From Miltoncostaea oceani (GTDB taxonomy: Bacteria; Actinomycetota; Thermoleophilia; Miltoncostaeales; Miltoncostaeaceae), in NCBI RefSeq assembly GCF_018141545.1, contig NZ_CP064356.1:1178001-1242000 (forward strand): 64,000 bases of DNA, written 5' to 3'. Both the position numbers and the translations under genes were made by a program. Positions 34,305-42,055 of the stretch are shown piece after piece (the stretch's first letter is position 1; the number at the start of each line of letters is the position of its first letter). Under the pieces are notes generated by a model. The model saw only the letters and a list, made by a program, of their open reading frames with translations, was not told the origin of the DNA and searched no databases.

Positions 34305-35434
34305 AGGCCGGCCGCCGCGGCGGCGGCCCGGGCGCGCGCCAGGGCCTCCCCGGTCGTGGCGCCGAGCGCCGTGACGTGTCCCATCTTGCGCCCGGGCCGC
34401 ACCTCGGCCTTGTCGTAGAGGTGCAGGTGCGCGCCTTCCACGGCGAGGGCGGCGCGGACGTCGGGGCGGGCGGGGCCCGTGGTGGAGCCGAGCAGGTTCA
34501 CCATCGCGGCCGCCGGGGCGCGCATCGCGACGTCGCCGAGGGGCAGGTCGAGCACCCCGCGGAGGTGGTTCTCGAACTGCGACGTCTCACAGGCCTCGAT
34601 CGTGTAGTGCCCCGAGTTGTGGGGGCGGGGGGCGAGCTCGTTGACCATGACGGCGCCGTCGGCGAGGAACATCTCGACCCCGGTGACGCCGAGCCCCTCC
34701 GCCGCGTCCGCGGCGGCGAGCGCGACCTCGCGGGCCCGGGCGAGGGCGTCGGGCGCGACGGGCGCGGGGGCGATGACCTCGTGGCAGACGTGGTCGCGCT
34801 GCACGGTCTCGACGACGGGGTAGCAGGCGACGCCCCCGGAGGGCGTCCGCGCGACCATCGCGGCGAGCTCGTTGGCGAAGGCCACCATGCCCTCCACCAG
34901 CACCCCGTCGCCGCCGTCGAGGCGGGCGAACGCGGCGACGGCCTCCGCCTCGTCGGCGCAGGTGGCGTTGCCGTACCCGTCGTAGCCGAGGCGGCGCGAC
35001 TTCAGCATCAGCGGCCAGCCGAGGTCGCGGCCGGCGGCGGCGAGCTCGCGCGCGTGGCCGGCGACGACGAACGGGGCGGTCGGCAGGCCCGCGCCCCGCA
35101 GCAGCTCCTTCTGCAGCGCCTTGTCCTGGACGCGCGCGAGGACGGCGGGGTCGGGGCGCACCGGCGTGCCGGCGGCCTGCACCTCCGCGAGCGCGCCGGC
35201 GTCCACGAACTCGTTCTCGAGCGTGACGACGCCCGCCGCGGCCCCGAGGGCGCGGACGGCCTCCGCGTCGCGCCAGTCGCCCTCCACCAGGCCGGCGGCC
35301 ATCGCGACGGCCGGCTCGCCGGGGCGTCCCAGCACCCCGACCCGCAGGCCGAGCGGCCACGCGGCGAGGCAGGTCATCCGCGCGAGCTGCCCGGCGCCCG
35401 CGATGCCGACGTCGAGGGGGGCGGGTGCGGACAC
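34301..35434 (-). CDS. purK: N5-carboxyaminoimidazole ribonucleotide synthase
   Basis: A 377-residue ATP-grasp enzyme making N5-CAIR from AIR, bicarbonate and ATP. It shows [20 protein letters not shown] at the N-terminus, [26 protein letters not shown] in the ATP-grasp, and [16 protein letters not shown] as metal-binding signature. The GTG at 35434 was chosen because the family N-terminal Rossmann strand follows directly; the longer open frame upstream is non-homologous and crosses the divergent gene. Confidence 0.95.
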   Translation of the reverse strand: MSAPAPLDVGIAGAGQLARMTCLAAWPLGLRVGVLGRPGEPAVAMAAGLVEGDWRDAEAVRALGAAAGVVTLENEFVDAGALAEVQAAGTPVRPDPAVLARVQDKALQKELLRGAGLPTAPFVVAGHARELAAAGRDLGWPLMLKSRRLGYDGYGNATCADEAEAVAAFARLDGGDGVLVEGMVAFANELAAMVARTPSGGVACYPVVETVQRDHVCHEVIAPAPVAPDALARAREVALAAADAAEGLGVTGVEMFLADGAVMVNELAPRPHNSGHYTIEACETSQFENHLRGVLDLPLGDVAMRAPAAAMVNLLGSTTGPARPDVRAALAVEGAHLHLYDKAEVRPGRKMGHVTALGATTGEALARARAAAAAAGL

Positions 35435-35523
35435 GCCCGGGACGGTACACGCGGCCCGCGCGGCCTCGCAATTCCCGAACATGACCCTCACGCAGGGCTC
35501 ACGGTCTCGGCCCCGGCCGCCGA

Positions 35524-35529
35524 TAGGGT
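35524..35529 (+). promoter_or_regulatory. -10 element TAGGGT, cupredoxin operon
   Basis: TAGGGT 8 nt before the ATG at 35538. Confidence 0.4.
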
Positions 35530-35537
35530 CGGCGACG

Positions 35538-35885
35538 ATGTTCGCCCTCGCCGTGCCCCCGGCGCCCGTCGCCACCCCGCCGCCCGCGCGGGTGCTGACG
35601 TTCGCCGACGAGTTCCGCTTCACCGGCACCCGCCGGTCGGTCCCCGCCGGGCCGGTCCTGCTGCAGGTGAAGAACATCGGCGAGGACGACCACGACCTGC
35701 GGATCGTCGGCCCCCGCGGCACCGCCCGCGGCGAGACCGGGGTCGTCGGCCCCGGCGACCTGGGCCGGCTGAAGGTGCGCCTCACCCGCGGGCGGTACAC
35801 GTTCTACTGCACCGTCAGCGACCACCGGGAGCGCGGCATGGGCGGCACCCTCCTCGTCACGAAGCGCCGGACGGCGGCGAGGTAG
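35538..35885 (+). CDS. cupredoxin-like copper protein
   Basis: A 115-residue plastocyanin/azurin-fold protein. The type-1 copper ligands appear intact: His52 in EDDHDLRI, then Cys91, His96 and Met101 in YCTVSDHRERGM. The N-terminus (MFALAVPPAPVATPPPARVL) is a short, weakly hydrophobic leader with no clear cleavage site, so location is uncertain; a lipoprotein or Sec signal is not evident. The stop overlaps the DUF1800 start (TAGTG). It may shuttle electrons for, or carry copper to, the products of the two downstream genes. Confidence 0.8.
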   Translation: MFALAVPPAPVATPPPARVLTFADEFRFTGTRRSVPAGPVLLQVKNIGEDDHDLRIVGPRGTARGETGVVGPGDLGRLKVRLTRGRYTFYCTVSDHRERGMGGTLLVTKRRTAAR

Positions 35886-37198
35886 TGGCGGGGTCCGCGG
35901 ACCGGGCGCGCGCGGAGCGCCTCACCTGGCGGGCGGGGTTCGGCCCGCGGCCCGGTGAGGTCGACGACCTGGCGCGCCGCGGCGTCGCGGGCGCCGTCGA
36001 GCACCTCCTCGCCCCCCGGGGCCGCGCCCTGGCGGGCCGCCCGGCGCGGGTCGACGGCGCACCCCTCGACCCGGTGAACGCCTACGGCCACGACGTCCTC
36101 TGGTGGCTCGACCGGGCGGTGCGGACCCGCCACCCGCTCGTGGAGCGGATGACGTTCAACTGGCACGACCACTTCGCCACCTCGAACGACGGGGTGGGCG
36201 ACACGCGGCTGATGCTCGCCCAGTACTGGACGTTGCGGCGCGGGGCGCTCGGCCGTTTCCGCGACCTGGCGCGGGCGATCACCCGCGACCGGGCGATGCA
36301 GCTCTTCCTCAGCCTCGCGAACTCCGAGAAGGGCCACCCGAACGAGAACTTCGCCCGCGAGCTGCTCGAGCTGTTCACGCTCGGGGTGAACAACGGCTAC
36401 ACGGAGCGGGACGTCCGCGAGGCCGCACGCGCGCTGACGGGGTTCACCTTCGACTACGAGAGCCGGCGCTTCGGGTTCGACCCCGACCGCCACGACCCCG
36501 GCGTGAAGCGGATCATGGGCCGCGTCGGCCGCTTCCAGCCCCTCGACGTGGTGGACATCGCGGTCGAGCACAAGGCCCACCCGGCGTTCATCTGCGGGAA
36601 GCTCTGGGACTACTTCAGCCCGCGGCCGTGCCCCCCGTCGCTGCTGCGGTCGCTGGCGCGCACGTACCGGACGGCGAAGACCGACGTGCGGCCGGTGCTG
36701 CGCGAGATCCTCACCCACAAGCTCTTCTACGCGAGCCTCGCCGAGCCCGACATGGTGAAGTCGCCGTTCGTCTACACGGCGGGGATGCTCCGGATGACGG
36801 GCGGGCGCGTCGACGACGAGAGCTGGGTGTACCGCCTCGACCAGATGGGGCAGGTGCCGTTCCACCCGCCGAACGTGTCGGGCTGGGAGGGCGGGACCTC
36901 CTGGCTGTCGACGAGCTCGATCCGGGCGCGCTTCGACGCCGCGACGGCGGTGCTCCGCGACACCATCGAGGACGGGTCGATCTCGGCGAAGCAGACGCCC
37001 GCCCAGGCCCTCCGCAGCGCGATGGCGGCGACGGGGTCCCCGCGGGTCGGGCCCCGCACCCGCCGCGCCCTCCAGTCGTACGCGGTGTCGTCGGTGAAGG
37101 GCCGCACCGACGACTGGGAGGTCGAGCACTTCTTCCCGGAGCGCCAGCGCGTGCTGCGGCACCTGCTCCTGGCCGGTCCCGACGCCCAGGTCTGCTGA
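35885..37198 (+). CDS. DUF1800 family protein
   Basis: A 437-residue DUF1800 protein. Family hallmarks seen are RLTWRAGFGPRPGEVDDL at the start, MTFNWHDHFATS, QLFLSLANSEKGHPNENFAR, ELLELFTLGVNNGYTERDVR and FICGKLWDYF near the middle, then PPNVSGWEGGTSWLSTSSI. The function of the family is not established. It is commonly encoded beside a DUF1501 protein, as here. The GTG start overlaps the cupredoxin stop. No signal peptide is visible, so it may be exported by its partner or remain in the cytosol. Confidence 0.9.
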   Translation: MAGSADRARAERLTWRAGFGPRPGEVDDLARRGVAGAVEHLLAPRGRALAGRPARVDGAPLDPVNAYGHDVLWWLDRAVRTRHPLVERMTFNWHDHFATSNDGVGDTRLMLAQYWTLRRGALGRFRDLARAITRDRAMQLFLSLANSEKGHPNENFARELLELFTLGVNNGYTERDVREAARALTGFTFDYESRRFGFDPDRHDPGVKRIMGRVGRFQPLDVVDIAVEHKAHPAFICGKLWDYFSPRPCPPSLLRSLARTYRTAKTDVRPVLREILTHKLFYASLAEPDMVKSPFVYTAGMLRMTGGRVDDESWVYRLDQMGQVPFHPPNVSGWEGGTSWLSTSSIRARFDAATAVLRDTIEDGSISAKQTPAQALRSAMAATGSPRVGPRTRRALQSYAVSSVKGRTDDWEVEHFFPERQRVLRHLLLAGPDAQVC

Positions 37199-37206
37199 GG
37201 AGCGCG

Positions 37207-38589
37207 ATGAGCACCCCCCGTCACGGCTGCCGCGACCACCACGCCACCCGCCGGGCGTTCCTCGGCCGCGCCACCGACGTGGTCCCCGTGCCGGCGGACG
37301 CCCTCGACGGCCTCGCCGAGTTCGAGCGCTCCGGCGGCATGACGCGCAAGGACCTGCTGGAGCGCGGCGTCGGTCTCTGGATCGGCGCGGCGGCGCTCGG
37401 CGGGCTGTCGACCCGCAGCGTGCTGGAGGCGGCCTCCGCCCAGGCGCAGGGCGCCCCCGACGCGACCATCCTCGTGTCCCTCTACCTCGATGGCGGCAAC
37501 GACGGGCTGAACACGCTCGTGCCGCTCGCCGACCCCCTGTACCCGACGTACCGCAGCCGCCTCCGCATCGCGCCGGAGACGACCCTGCCGCTGGCGGGGC
37601 ACCCGGAGTTCGGCTGGCACCCGTCCCTCGGCGGCCTGAGCCGGCTCTACGACCAGGGGAAGGTGGCGGTGCTGCCGTCGGTGGACTTCGCCGACGCCGA
37701 CCAGTCGCACTTCAACTCCGTCGCGTACTGGCGCCGCGGCATCGTCGGGCCGTCGTTCGAGACGACGGGGTGGCTGGGGCGCACCCTCGACGCCGTCGGC
37801 GTGCGCGACAACCCGCTCCAGGGGATCAGCGTCTCGTGGTCGCCCGACCCCGTCCTCGTGTCCCGCCGCGCGGCGACGGCGACGGTGTTCGACCCGAACG
37901 GCTTCGACTTCTACATCCAGGGTGTCTGGGGCGGCGACGGGTTCTCCGACGCGTACCGGCGCGCCGCGTCCGGCCCGACGTCGTCGCCCGCGCTGGCGGC
38001 CGCCCGGCGGACGTACTCGAACGCGTTCACGGTGCGCGACCAGCTCCGGCCCCTGCGCGTGACCGAGCAGAACCCGCTGCCGCCGGTGCCGATGGAGTAC
38101 CCGGACAGCAACCTCGGGAAGGGGCTGCAGAACCTCGCCCGGATGCTCGGCGCCGGGTTCGGGACGCGCGTCGCGGCCCTGTCGGTCGGCGGGTTCGACA
38201 CCCACGACGACCAGGCCACCGACCACGCCGACCTCCTCACCGACCTCGGCGACTCCCTCGTCGCGTGGCAGGCCGACCTCGGGGCCCGCGGGCTGTCGGG
38301 TCGTGTGCTGACGCTGGTGTGGAGCGAGTTCGGCCGGCGCCCCGAGGACAACGACTCCGGCGGCACCGACCACGGCGCCGGCGGGCTGGTGATGGTCGTC
38401 GGGGACCGGGCGAACGGGGGCATCCGCAGCGAGTTCCCGGGCCTCGCCCGGCTCGACGAGGACGACAACCTCCTCGTCACGACCGAGTTCCGCACCGTCT
38501 ATGCGAGCCTGCTCGAACAGTGGCTCGGGGTGGAGGCCGGACGTGTGCTGCCCCGGATCGACGCGGCGCGCATCCCGCTCGTCCGCTAG
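37207..38589 (+). CDS. DUF1501 family protein, Tat-type N-terminus
   Basis: A 460-residue DUF1501 protein related to the alkaline-phosphatase/sulfatase superfamily. The N-terminus has two twin-arginine-like patterns: TRRAFLG near residue 16, not followed by a hydrophobic stretch, and TRKDLLERGVGLWIGAAALG near residue 46, which is. Family motifs are LYLDGGNDGLNTLVPLAD, SVDFADADQSHFNSVAYWRR, GGFDTHDDQ and LVWSEFGRRPEDNDSGGTDH. The ATG follows GAGGAG. Export through Tat is likely. It completes the cupredoxin-DUF1800-DUF1501 operon. Confidence 0.9.
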   Translation: MSTPRHGCRDHHATRRAFLGRATDVVPVPADALDGLAEFERSGGMTRKDLLERGVGLWIGAAALGGLSTRSVLEAASAQAQGAPDATILVSLYLDGGNDGLNTLVPLADPLYPTYRSRLRIAPETTLPLAGHPEFGWHPSLGGLSRLYDQGKVAVLPSVDFADADQSHFNSVAYWRRGIVGPSFETTGWLGRTLDAVGVRDNPLQGISVSWSPDPVLVSRRAATATVFDPNGFDFYIQGVWGGDGFSDAYRRAASGPTSSPALAAARRTYSNAFTVRDQLRPLRVTEQNPLPPVPMEYPDSNLGKGLQNLARMLGAGFGTRVAALSVGGFDTHDDQATDHADLLTDLGDSLVAWQADLGARGLSGRVLTLVWSEFGRRPEDNDSGGTDHGAGGLVMVVGDRANGGIRSEFPGLARLDEDDNLLVTTEFRTVYASLLEQWLGVEAGRVLPRIDAARIPLVR

Positions 38590-38616
38590 GGCCGCGGACG
38601 GTCCGGCGGGGGCTGC

Positions 38617-38622
38617 TATGGT
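38617..38622 (+). promoter_or_regulatory. -10 element TATGGT of the tRNA gene
   Basis: TGCTATGGT, an extended -10-like sequence, 10 nt upstream of the mature 5' end at 38633. Confidence 0.45.
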
Positions 38623-38632
38623 CCCGGGCCGC

Positions 38633-38705
38633 GGGCCGTTAGCTCAGTTGGGAGAGCACCAGCTCGACAAGCTGGGGGTCACTGGTTCGAGCCCAGTACG
38701 GCCCA
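38633..38705 (+). tRNA. tRNA-Val, anticodon GAC, with C33
   Basis: A full cloverleaf: acceptor GGGCCGT/ACGGCCC, D stem GCTC/GAGC with an AGTTGGGA loop, anticodon stem CCAGC/GCTGG, variable GGGTC, T stem ACTGG/CCAGT with a TTCGAGC loop, discriminator A. The 3' CCA is not encoded. The anticodon loop reads TCGACAA, giving GAC (valine) at 34-36, but position 33 is C instead of the almost invariant U. T32 and A38 could also pair, leaving a 5-nt loop. Confidence 0.9.
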
Positions 38706-38707
38706 TG

Positions 38708-38732
38708 GAAAGCCCCGCATCGCGGGGCTTTC
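38708..38732 (+). terminator. tRNA terminator hairpin
   Basis: An 11-bp perfect stem GAAAGCCCCGC/GCGGGGCTTTC around ATC, directly after the tRNA. The stem itself ends in TTTC, giving a partial U-tract. Confidence 0.8.
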
Positions 38733-39049
38733 GTCGTTCCGGGACGTCCCCGTCGTGTCGCGCGGGAACCGGCGGCGGCGCTCGGGCCAACCTTGGGGGC
38801 GGTCCCGTGTCCTGGTGTGGTCCCGTCCCCCCGGGCCGCGCGGGCCCCACGTCCGATCCTGCCGAAACCCCTCCCCGGGCCGGCGGATGCTGCGTGGGGA
38901 AGTGCGTTCCGGGGAATGTGGACGATCCGTGTCCGTCCCGTGCGCGTACTCTTCTGCGTACGCGGAGGAGAGGACGCGTCCACACCGTCCTGCACCCGCG
39001 CCCCCCGGAGGCGACCCATCGCGTTCCACGTCCACGGTGACGCCGGTCG
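38733..39049. other. non-coding gap between tRNA-Val and the acetyltransferase gene
   Basis: 317 bp with no convincing gene. It contains an inverted repeat GCGTAC (38944-38949)/GTACGC (38958-38963) with an 8-nt spacer overlapping a TACTCT hexamer, about 100 bp before the ATG; this may be the promoter of the next gene. The short open frames here lack ribosome sites and family features. Confidence 0.4.
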
Positions 39050-39694
39050 ATGAGTGACACCCTCGCGAGCCGCAAGTTCGGGACGATGCAGGCCATCCTC
39101 ACCCGGAACGGGGTGCGGGGGGTCGCGTTCGTCGCGCTGCAGAAGATCCTGCCGCCCCGCTGGGCGAGCGCGGAGTGGTACCACCTGTACGAGACGCGCC
39201 AGGCCGTCCCCTCGGACCTCCGCGCCGCGTGGGCGCGGTCGTACGAGGACATCGCGGCCCTGTCGGCGTCGAGCGGCCAGGACGCGAACCCCGGCCGGCT
39301 GCGCGACGGCCACCGGGTCGCCGTCGCCTACGACGGGGACATCCCCGTCTCGTACCTCTGGGTCCACGGCGGGTCGGAGTACACGGAGGAGGGCGTCACG
39401 TTCGTCCTCGCGCCGGACGAGTACTGGATCTTCGACGGCTTCACCCTCCCGTCGCACCGGGGCCGGCGCTTCTACCCCCGCCTCGTCCACTGGGCGGTCC
39501 GCGACCTCGCCCCCCGCCGCATCCTCTCGACGATCGACGTCGTCAACCACGGATCCGTCCGCGCGGCGGCCGCCCGGGGCGCGGTGCGCCTCACCACCCT
39601 GTTCGCCCTCCGGGTCGGGCCGTTCCTCGCGTTGAGGATGGACGGCCGCTGGCGCGTCGGTCGCCACCCCTTCCGCCTGACCGCCCCGGGGTAG
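39050..39694 (+). CDS. GNAT-fold acetyltransferase-like protein
   Basis: A 214-residue protein with the core of a GNAT/FemAB-like acyltransferase: HRVAVAYDGDIPVSYLWVHG, then YWIFDGFTLPSHRGRRFYPR, which corresponds to the strand, pyrophosphate loop and helix of motif A, and ILSTIDVVNHGSVRAAAARG as motif B. Close relatives are often found near polysaccharide genes, though none lie here. The C-terminal FALRVGPFLALRMDGRWRVG segment is hydrophobic and basic and may touch the membrane. The substrate is unknown. Confidence 0.7.
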   Translation: MSDTLASRKFGTMQAILTRNGVRGVAFVALQKILPPRWASAEWYHLYETRQAVPSDLRAAWARSYEDIAALSASSGQDANPGRLRDGHRVAVAYDGDIPVSYLWVHGGSEYTEEGVTFVLAPDEYWIFDGFTLPSHRGRRFYPRLVHWAVRDLAPRRILSTIDVVNHGSVRAAAARGAVRLTTLFALRVGPFLALRMDGRWRVGRHPFRLTAPG

Positions 39695-39696
39695 GA

Positions 39697-39729
39697 CCGG
39701 GCCGGGCGGCGCACGGGCCGCCCGGCCGG
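39697..39729. terminator. hairpin between convergent genes
   Basis: CCGG-G-CCGGGCGGC pairing with GCCGCCCGGCCGG (one bulged G) between the acetyltransferase gene and the secreted Ig-like gene. Confidence 0.55.
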
Positions 39730-39734
39730 CGGCG

Positions 39735-41189
39735 TCACCGCCCGAAGGTGACGGTGCGGGCGATGACGCGGACGTTGCCGCTCGCGTCGGTCCCGGTCAG
39801 CTCCAACCGGGCCGCCAGCGACCTGCGCCCCGCGAGCGCCCGCCGCGCGCGCGGCGTGAGGCGCACGATCGTGACCGCCCGCGTGGCGGGGGTGCCGACC
39901 GCCGGTCCCGTCGAGCCGATGAGGCGCGGCAGTCCGAGGCGGGCGGCCGTCGCGGCCGGCAGCAGCAGCCGGGCCGTCACGAGGCAGTTCTCGGTGCAGG
40001 TGAAGCGCGCGACCAGGCCGACGAGGCGCAGGGTGCGGATCGACCGGCCCGTCGTGCCGAGCCCGACCCCGGGCGCCGTCACGTCGGCCGGGGCCACGGC
40101 CGGGACGACCGGCGGGGGCGTGACGACGACGGGTGGCGACGTGCTCACGATCGGCGCGAGCGCCGGCGGCGTGGGCGGGGGCGGCGGCACCGGCAGGGGC
40201 GGCGGCGGTGGAGCGCCCTCCGGGTTGTCCACGACCACCTGGATGCTGGAGGCACGGGAGTTGCCCCGCGCGTCGTAGGCGACGGCCCTCAGGGTGTGGG
40301 TGCCGTTGGCGATCGCCGTGGTGTCGAGCACGCACGCCCACGGGGCGTACAGCTCCTGGTTCAGGAAGTCCCCGTCGAGGAACACGTCGACGCGGGTGAC
40401 GCCCACGTCATCGGTCGCGCCGATGCGGCATGCCGAGCGGCCGTTGCCCCCGGCCTCCTGCCAGATGCCGGAGATCGTCTGGCCCTGCCGCGGCGACTGC
40501 CAGCTCACGACGGGCGCGGTGACGTCGTCCGTCGCCGGCGGGGGCGGCGCGAACCCGCTGAAGAAGAACGGCGACGCCTCGTCGGGGTTGTCCGTCCAGC
40601 GGCCCATCACGATCGACGTGACGCACGTCAGGTCGCGCCGGACGAGCGCTGGGACCGGGCCGAACGTCCACGTGACCCCGCGCCGGTCGGCGCTCTGGGT
40701 GCCGGAGCTCACACCGACCGCGCCGGAGTAGCCCGCCACGCGCATGTAGCCGTAGGCCTGGAAGTCGGTCCATCCCCGCTGGTAGTCGGTGTACACCGAC
40801 AGGTCGAGGACGGGGTCGCCGGTGCGCCCCACGGCCGCGCCGGTGTTCGGGTTGGTGGTCGGTGCGCTGCAGCGGCCGTCGGCTCCCGCGGCGCCCAGCC
40901 CGAGGCCGAGGTCCGTCGACGCGCCCCACGGAAGTGGGTCGTGGAGTGTGAGGACGACGGTGAGCTCGCCCGTCTCGGGCTCGTAGGTCGTCGCGACCGA
41001 GCGGACGTCCATCCCGCTCAGCCCCGGGTTCTGGACGCTCGGCAGGACGTCGCGGGGATCGGAGACGGACCCCGACCGGGGCGCCGCCGAGGCGACGGAC
41101 GCGAGGGAGAGGGCCGCTGCGAGCGCGACCGCGGCGGCGGCGACCCGCCGCCGCAGCCGATGCGGTCCGGGGGACGGGAACGGGGTCAT
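39735..41189 (-). CDS. secreted protein with Ig-like domain and proline-rich linker
   Basis: A 484-residue exported protein. The signal peptide is [20 protein letters not shown] followed by VASA. Residues 30-215 form a beta-rich domain of unknown family (SVSDPRDVLPSVQNPGLSGM). Residues about 220-310 are a bacterial Ig-like domain (VDVFLDGDFLNQELYAPWAC, THTLRAVAYDARGN). A linker rich in PPP and PPVV follows, then a C-terminal beta domain with two Cys (FTCTENCLV). It is probably a cell-surface or extracellular structural protein. The second of two near ATGs was taken because AGGAG lies 6 nt before it. Confidence 0.7.
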   Translation of the reverse strand: MTPFPSPGPHRLRRRVAAAAVALAAALSLASVASAAPRSGSVSDPRDVLPSVQNPGLSGMDVRSVATTYEPETGELTVVLTLHDPLPWGASTDLGLGLGAAGADGRCSAPTTNPNTGAAVGRTGDPVLDLSVYTDYQRGWTDFQAYGYMRVAGYSGAVGVSSGTQSADRRGVTWTFGPVPALVRRDLTCVTSIVMGRWTDNPDEASPFFFSGFAPPPPATDDVTAPVVSWQSPRQGQTISGIWQEAGGNGRSACRIGATDDVGVTRVDVFLDGDFLNQELYAPWACVLDTTAIANGTHTLRAVAYDARGNSRASSIQVVVDNPEGAPPPPPLPVPPPPPTPPALAPIVSTSPPVVVTPPPVVPAVAPADVTAPGVGLGTTGRSIRTLRLVGLVARFTCTENCLVTARLLLPAATAARLGLPRLIGSTGPAVGTPATRAVTIVRLTPRARRALAGRRSLAARLELTGTDASGNVRVIARTVTFGR

Positions 41190-41368
41190 CTGCATCTCCT
41201 GCCGGGGCTCGGCCTGCCGGGAACGGGTCACGCCGGGTGGAGCTTCTGTGGGTTTCGGCGAATCTACGACCCGCGGGCTCCCACGCGCCACCCCTCGCGG
41301 ATCACCCGGGCCGCGCGGTCGTCTTACGTCGCCGGGCCCGGGCCGCCGGGTCCCGTCACGATGTGCGG

Positions 41369-41836
41369 GTGACCACGACGCCCCGGACCCTGTGGACCAT
41401 CGGCTACGAGCGCTTCCCGACGCCGGTCGCCATGCGCGAGGTGCTGGAGGAGGCGGGGATCGAGTGGGTCTGCGACGTGCGGGCCCTCCCGCAGAGCCGC
41501 CGGGCCGGGTTCTCGCGGCGGCGCCTGCAGGACGTGCTCGCCGACGGCGGGATCGTCTACGAGCACCGCCCCGAGCTCGGCAACCCCGCCCCCCTGCGCG
41601 AGGTGTTCAAGGCCGGCCGCCTCGAGGAGGGGCGCGAGGCGTTCCGGGAGCACCTGCTCGGCGCCCACGGGTGGGCCGTCGACGTCGTCGCCGAGCGGAT
41701 CGCGGAGCGGCCCACCGCGATGCTGTGCCTCGAGGACGACCCGGCCCTCTGCCACCGCGGCGTCATCATCGAGGAGCTCGTCCGCCGCAACCCCGACGTG
41801 CGCGTCGTGCGGTTGTCCGCTCCCCCGCCCGGGTAG
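41369..41836 (+). CDS. DUF488 family protein
   Basis: A 155-residue DUF488 protein. It starts with TLWTIGYERF, the diagnostic strand, then EWVCDVRALPQSRRAGFSRR, YEHRPELGNP and AMLCLEDDPALCHRGVIIEE; the two Cys and the His of LCLEDDPALCHR are conserved in the family. The function of DUF488 is not established, although nucleic-acid-related roles have been proposed. The GTG at 41369 is favoured; another in-frame GTG lies two codons earlier. The preceding 130 bp hold no other gene. Confidence 0.82.
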   Translation: MTTTPRTLWTIGYERFPTPVAMREVLEEAGIEWVCDVRALPQSRRAGFSRRRLQDVLADGGIVYEHRPELGNPAPLREVFKAGRLEEGREAFREHLLGAHGWAVDVVAERIAERPTAMLCLEDDPALCHRGVIIEELVRRNPDVRVVRLSAPPPG

Positions 41837-41869
41837 GCCGTGGTCCGGTCCGCGACGAGGAGGGTGGGG

Positions 41870-42010
41870 ATGGATCCGAAGAGGTCGGCCGACGAGCGCG
41901 AGGGTCCCGACGTGCAGCCGGAGCACCTGGAGGGCGAGGACGAGTGGCCGGAGGAGACCGGCCCCGCCGACGTCGACGCCGCCGAGGACCCCGCGACGCC
42001 CTCGCCGTGA
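41870..42010 (+). CDS. 46-residue acidic mini-protein
   Basis: A short gene with a strong ribosome site (GAGGAGGG at 41857-41864, 5 nt before the ATG). The product begins MDPKRSADEREGPDVQPEHL and is rich in Glu, Asp and Pro with one Trp (EDEWPEE); it is probably disordered. It lies 33 bp after the DUF488 gene on the same strand and may be co-expressed with it. No family recognised. Confidence 0.55.
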   Translation: MDPKRSADEREGPDVQPEHLEGEDEWPEETGPADVDAAEDPATPSP

Positions 42011-42015
42011 CGGGC

Positions 42016-42055
42016 CCGCCGGGGGCCGCGCTCAGGCGGGCGCGGCCCCCGGCGG
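42016..42055. terminator. 15-bp-stem hairpin between mini-protein and MFS genes
   Basis: Stem CCGCCGGGGGCCGCG/CGCGGCCCCCGGCGG with a 10-nt loop that contains the stop codon of the convergent MFS gene. Confidence 0.6.

Noticed and set aside
38633-39049. Possible integration site at the tRNA-Val 3' end
   Set aside because: No duplicated tRNA end, integrase or phage gene is visible; the tRNA is followed by a normal terminator.
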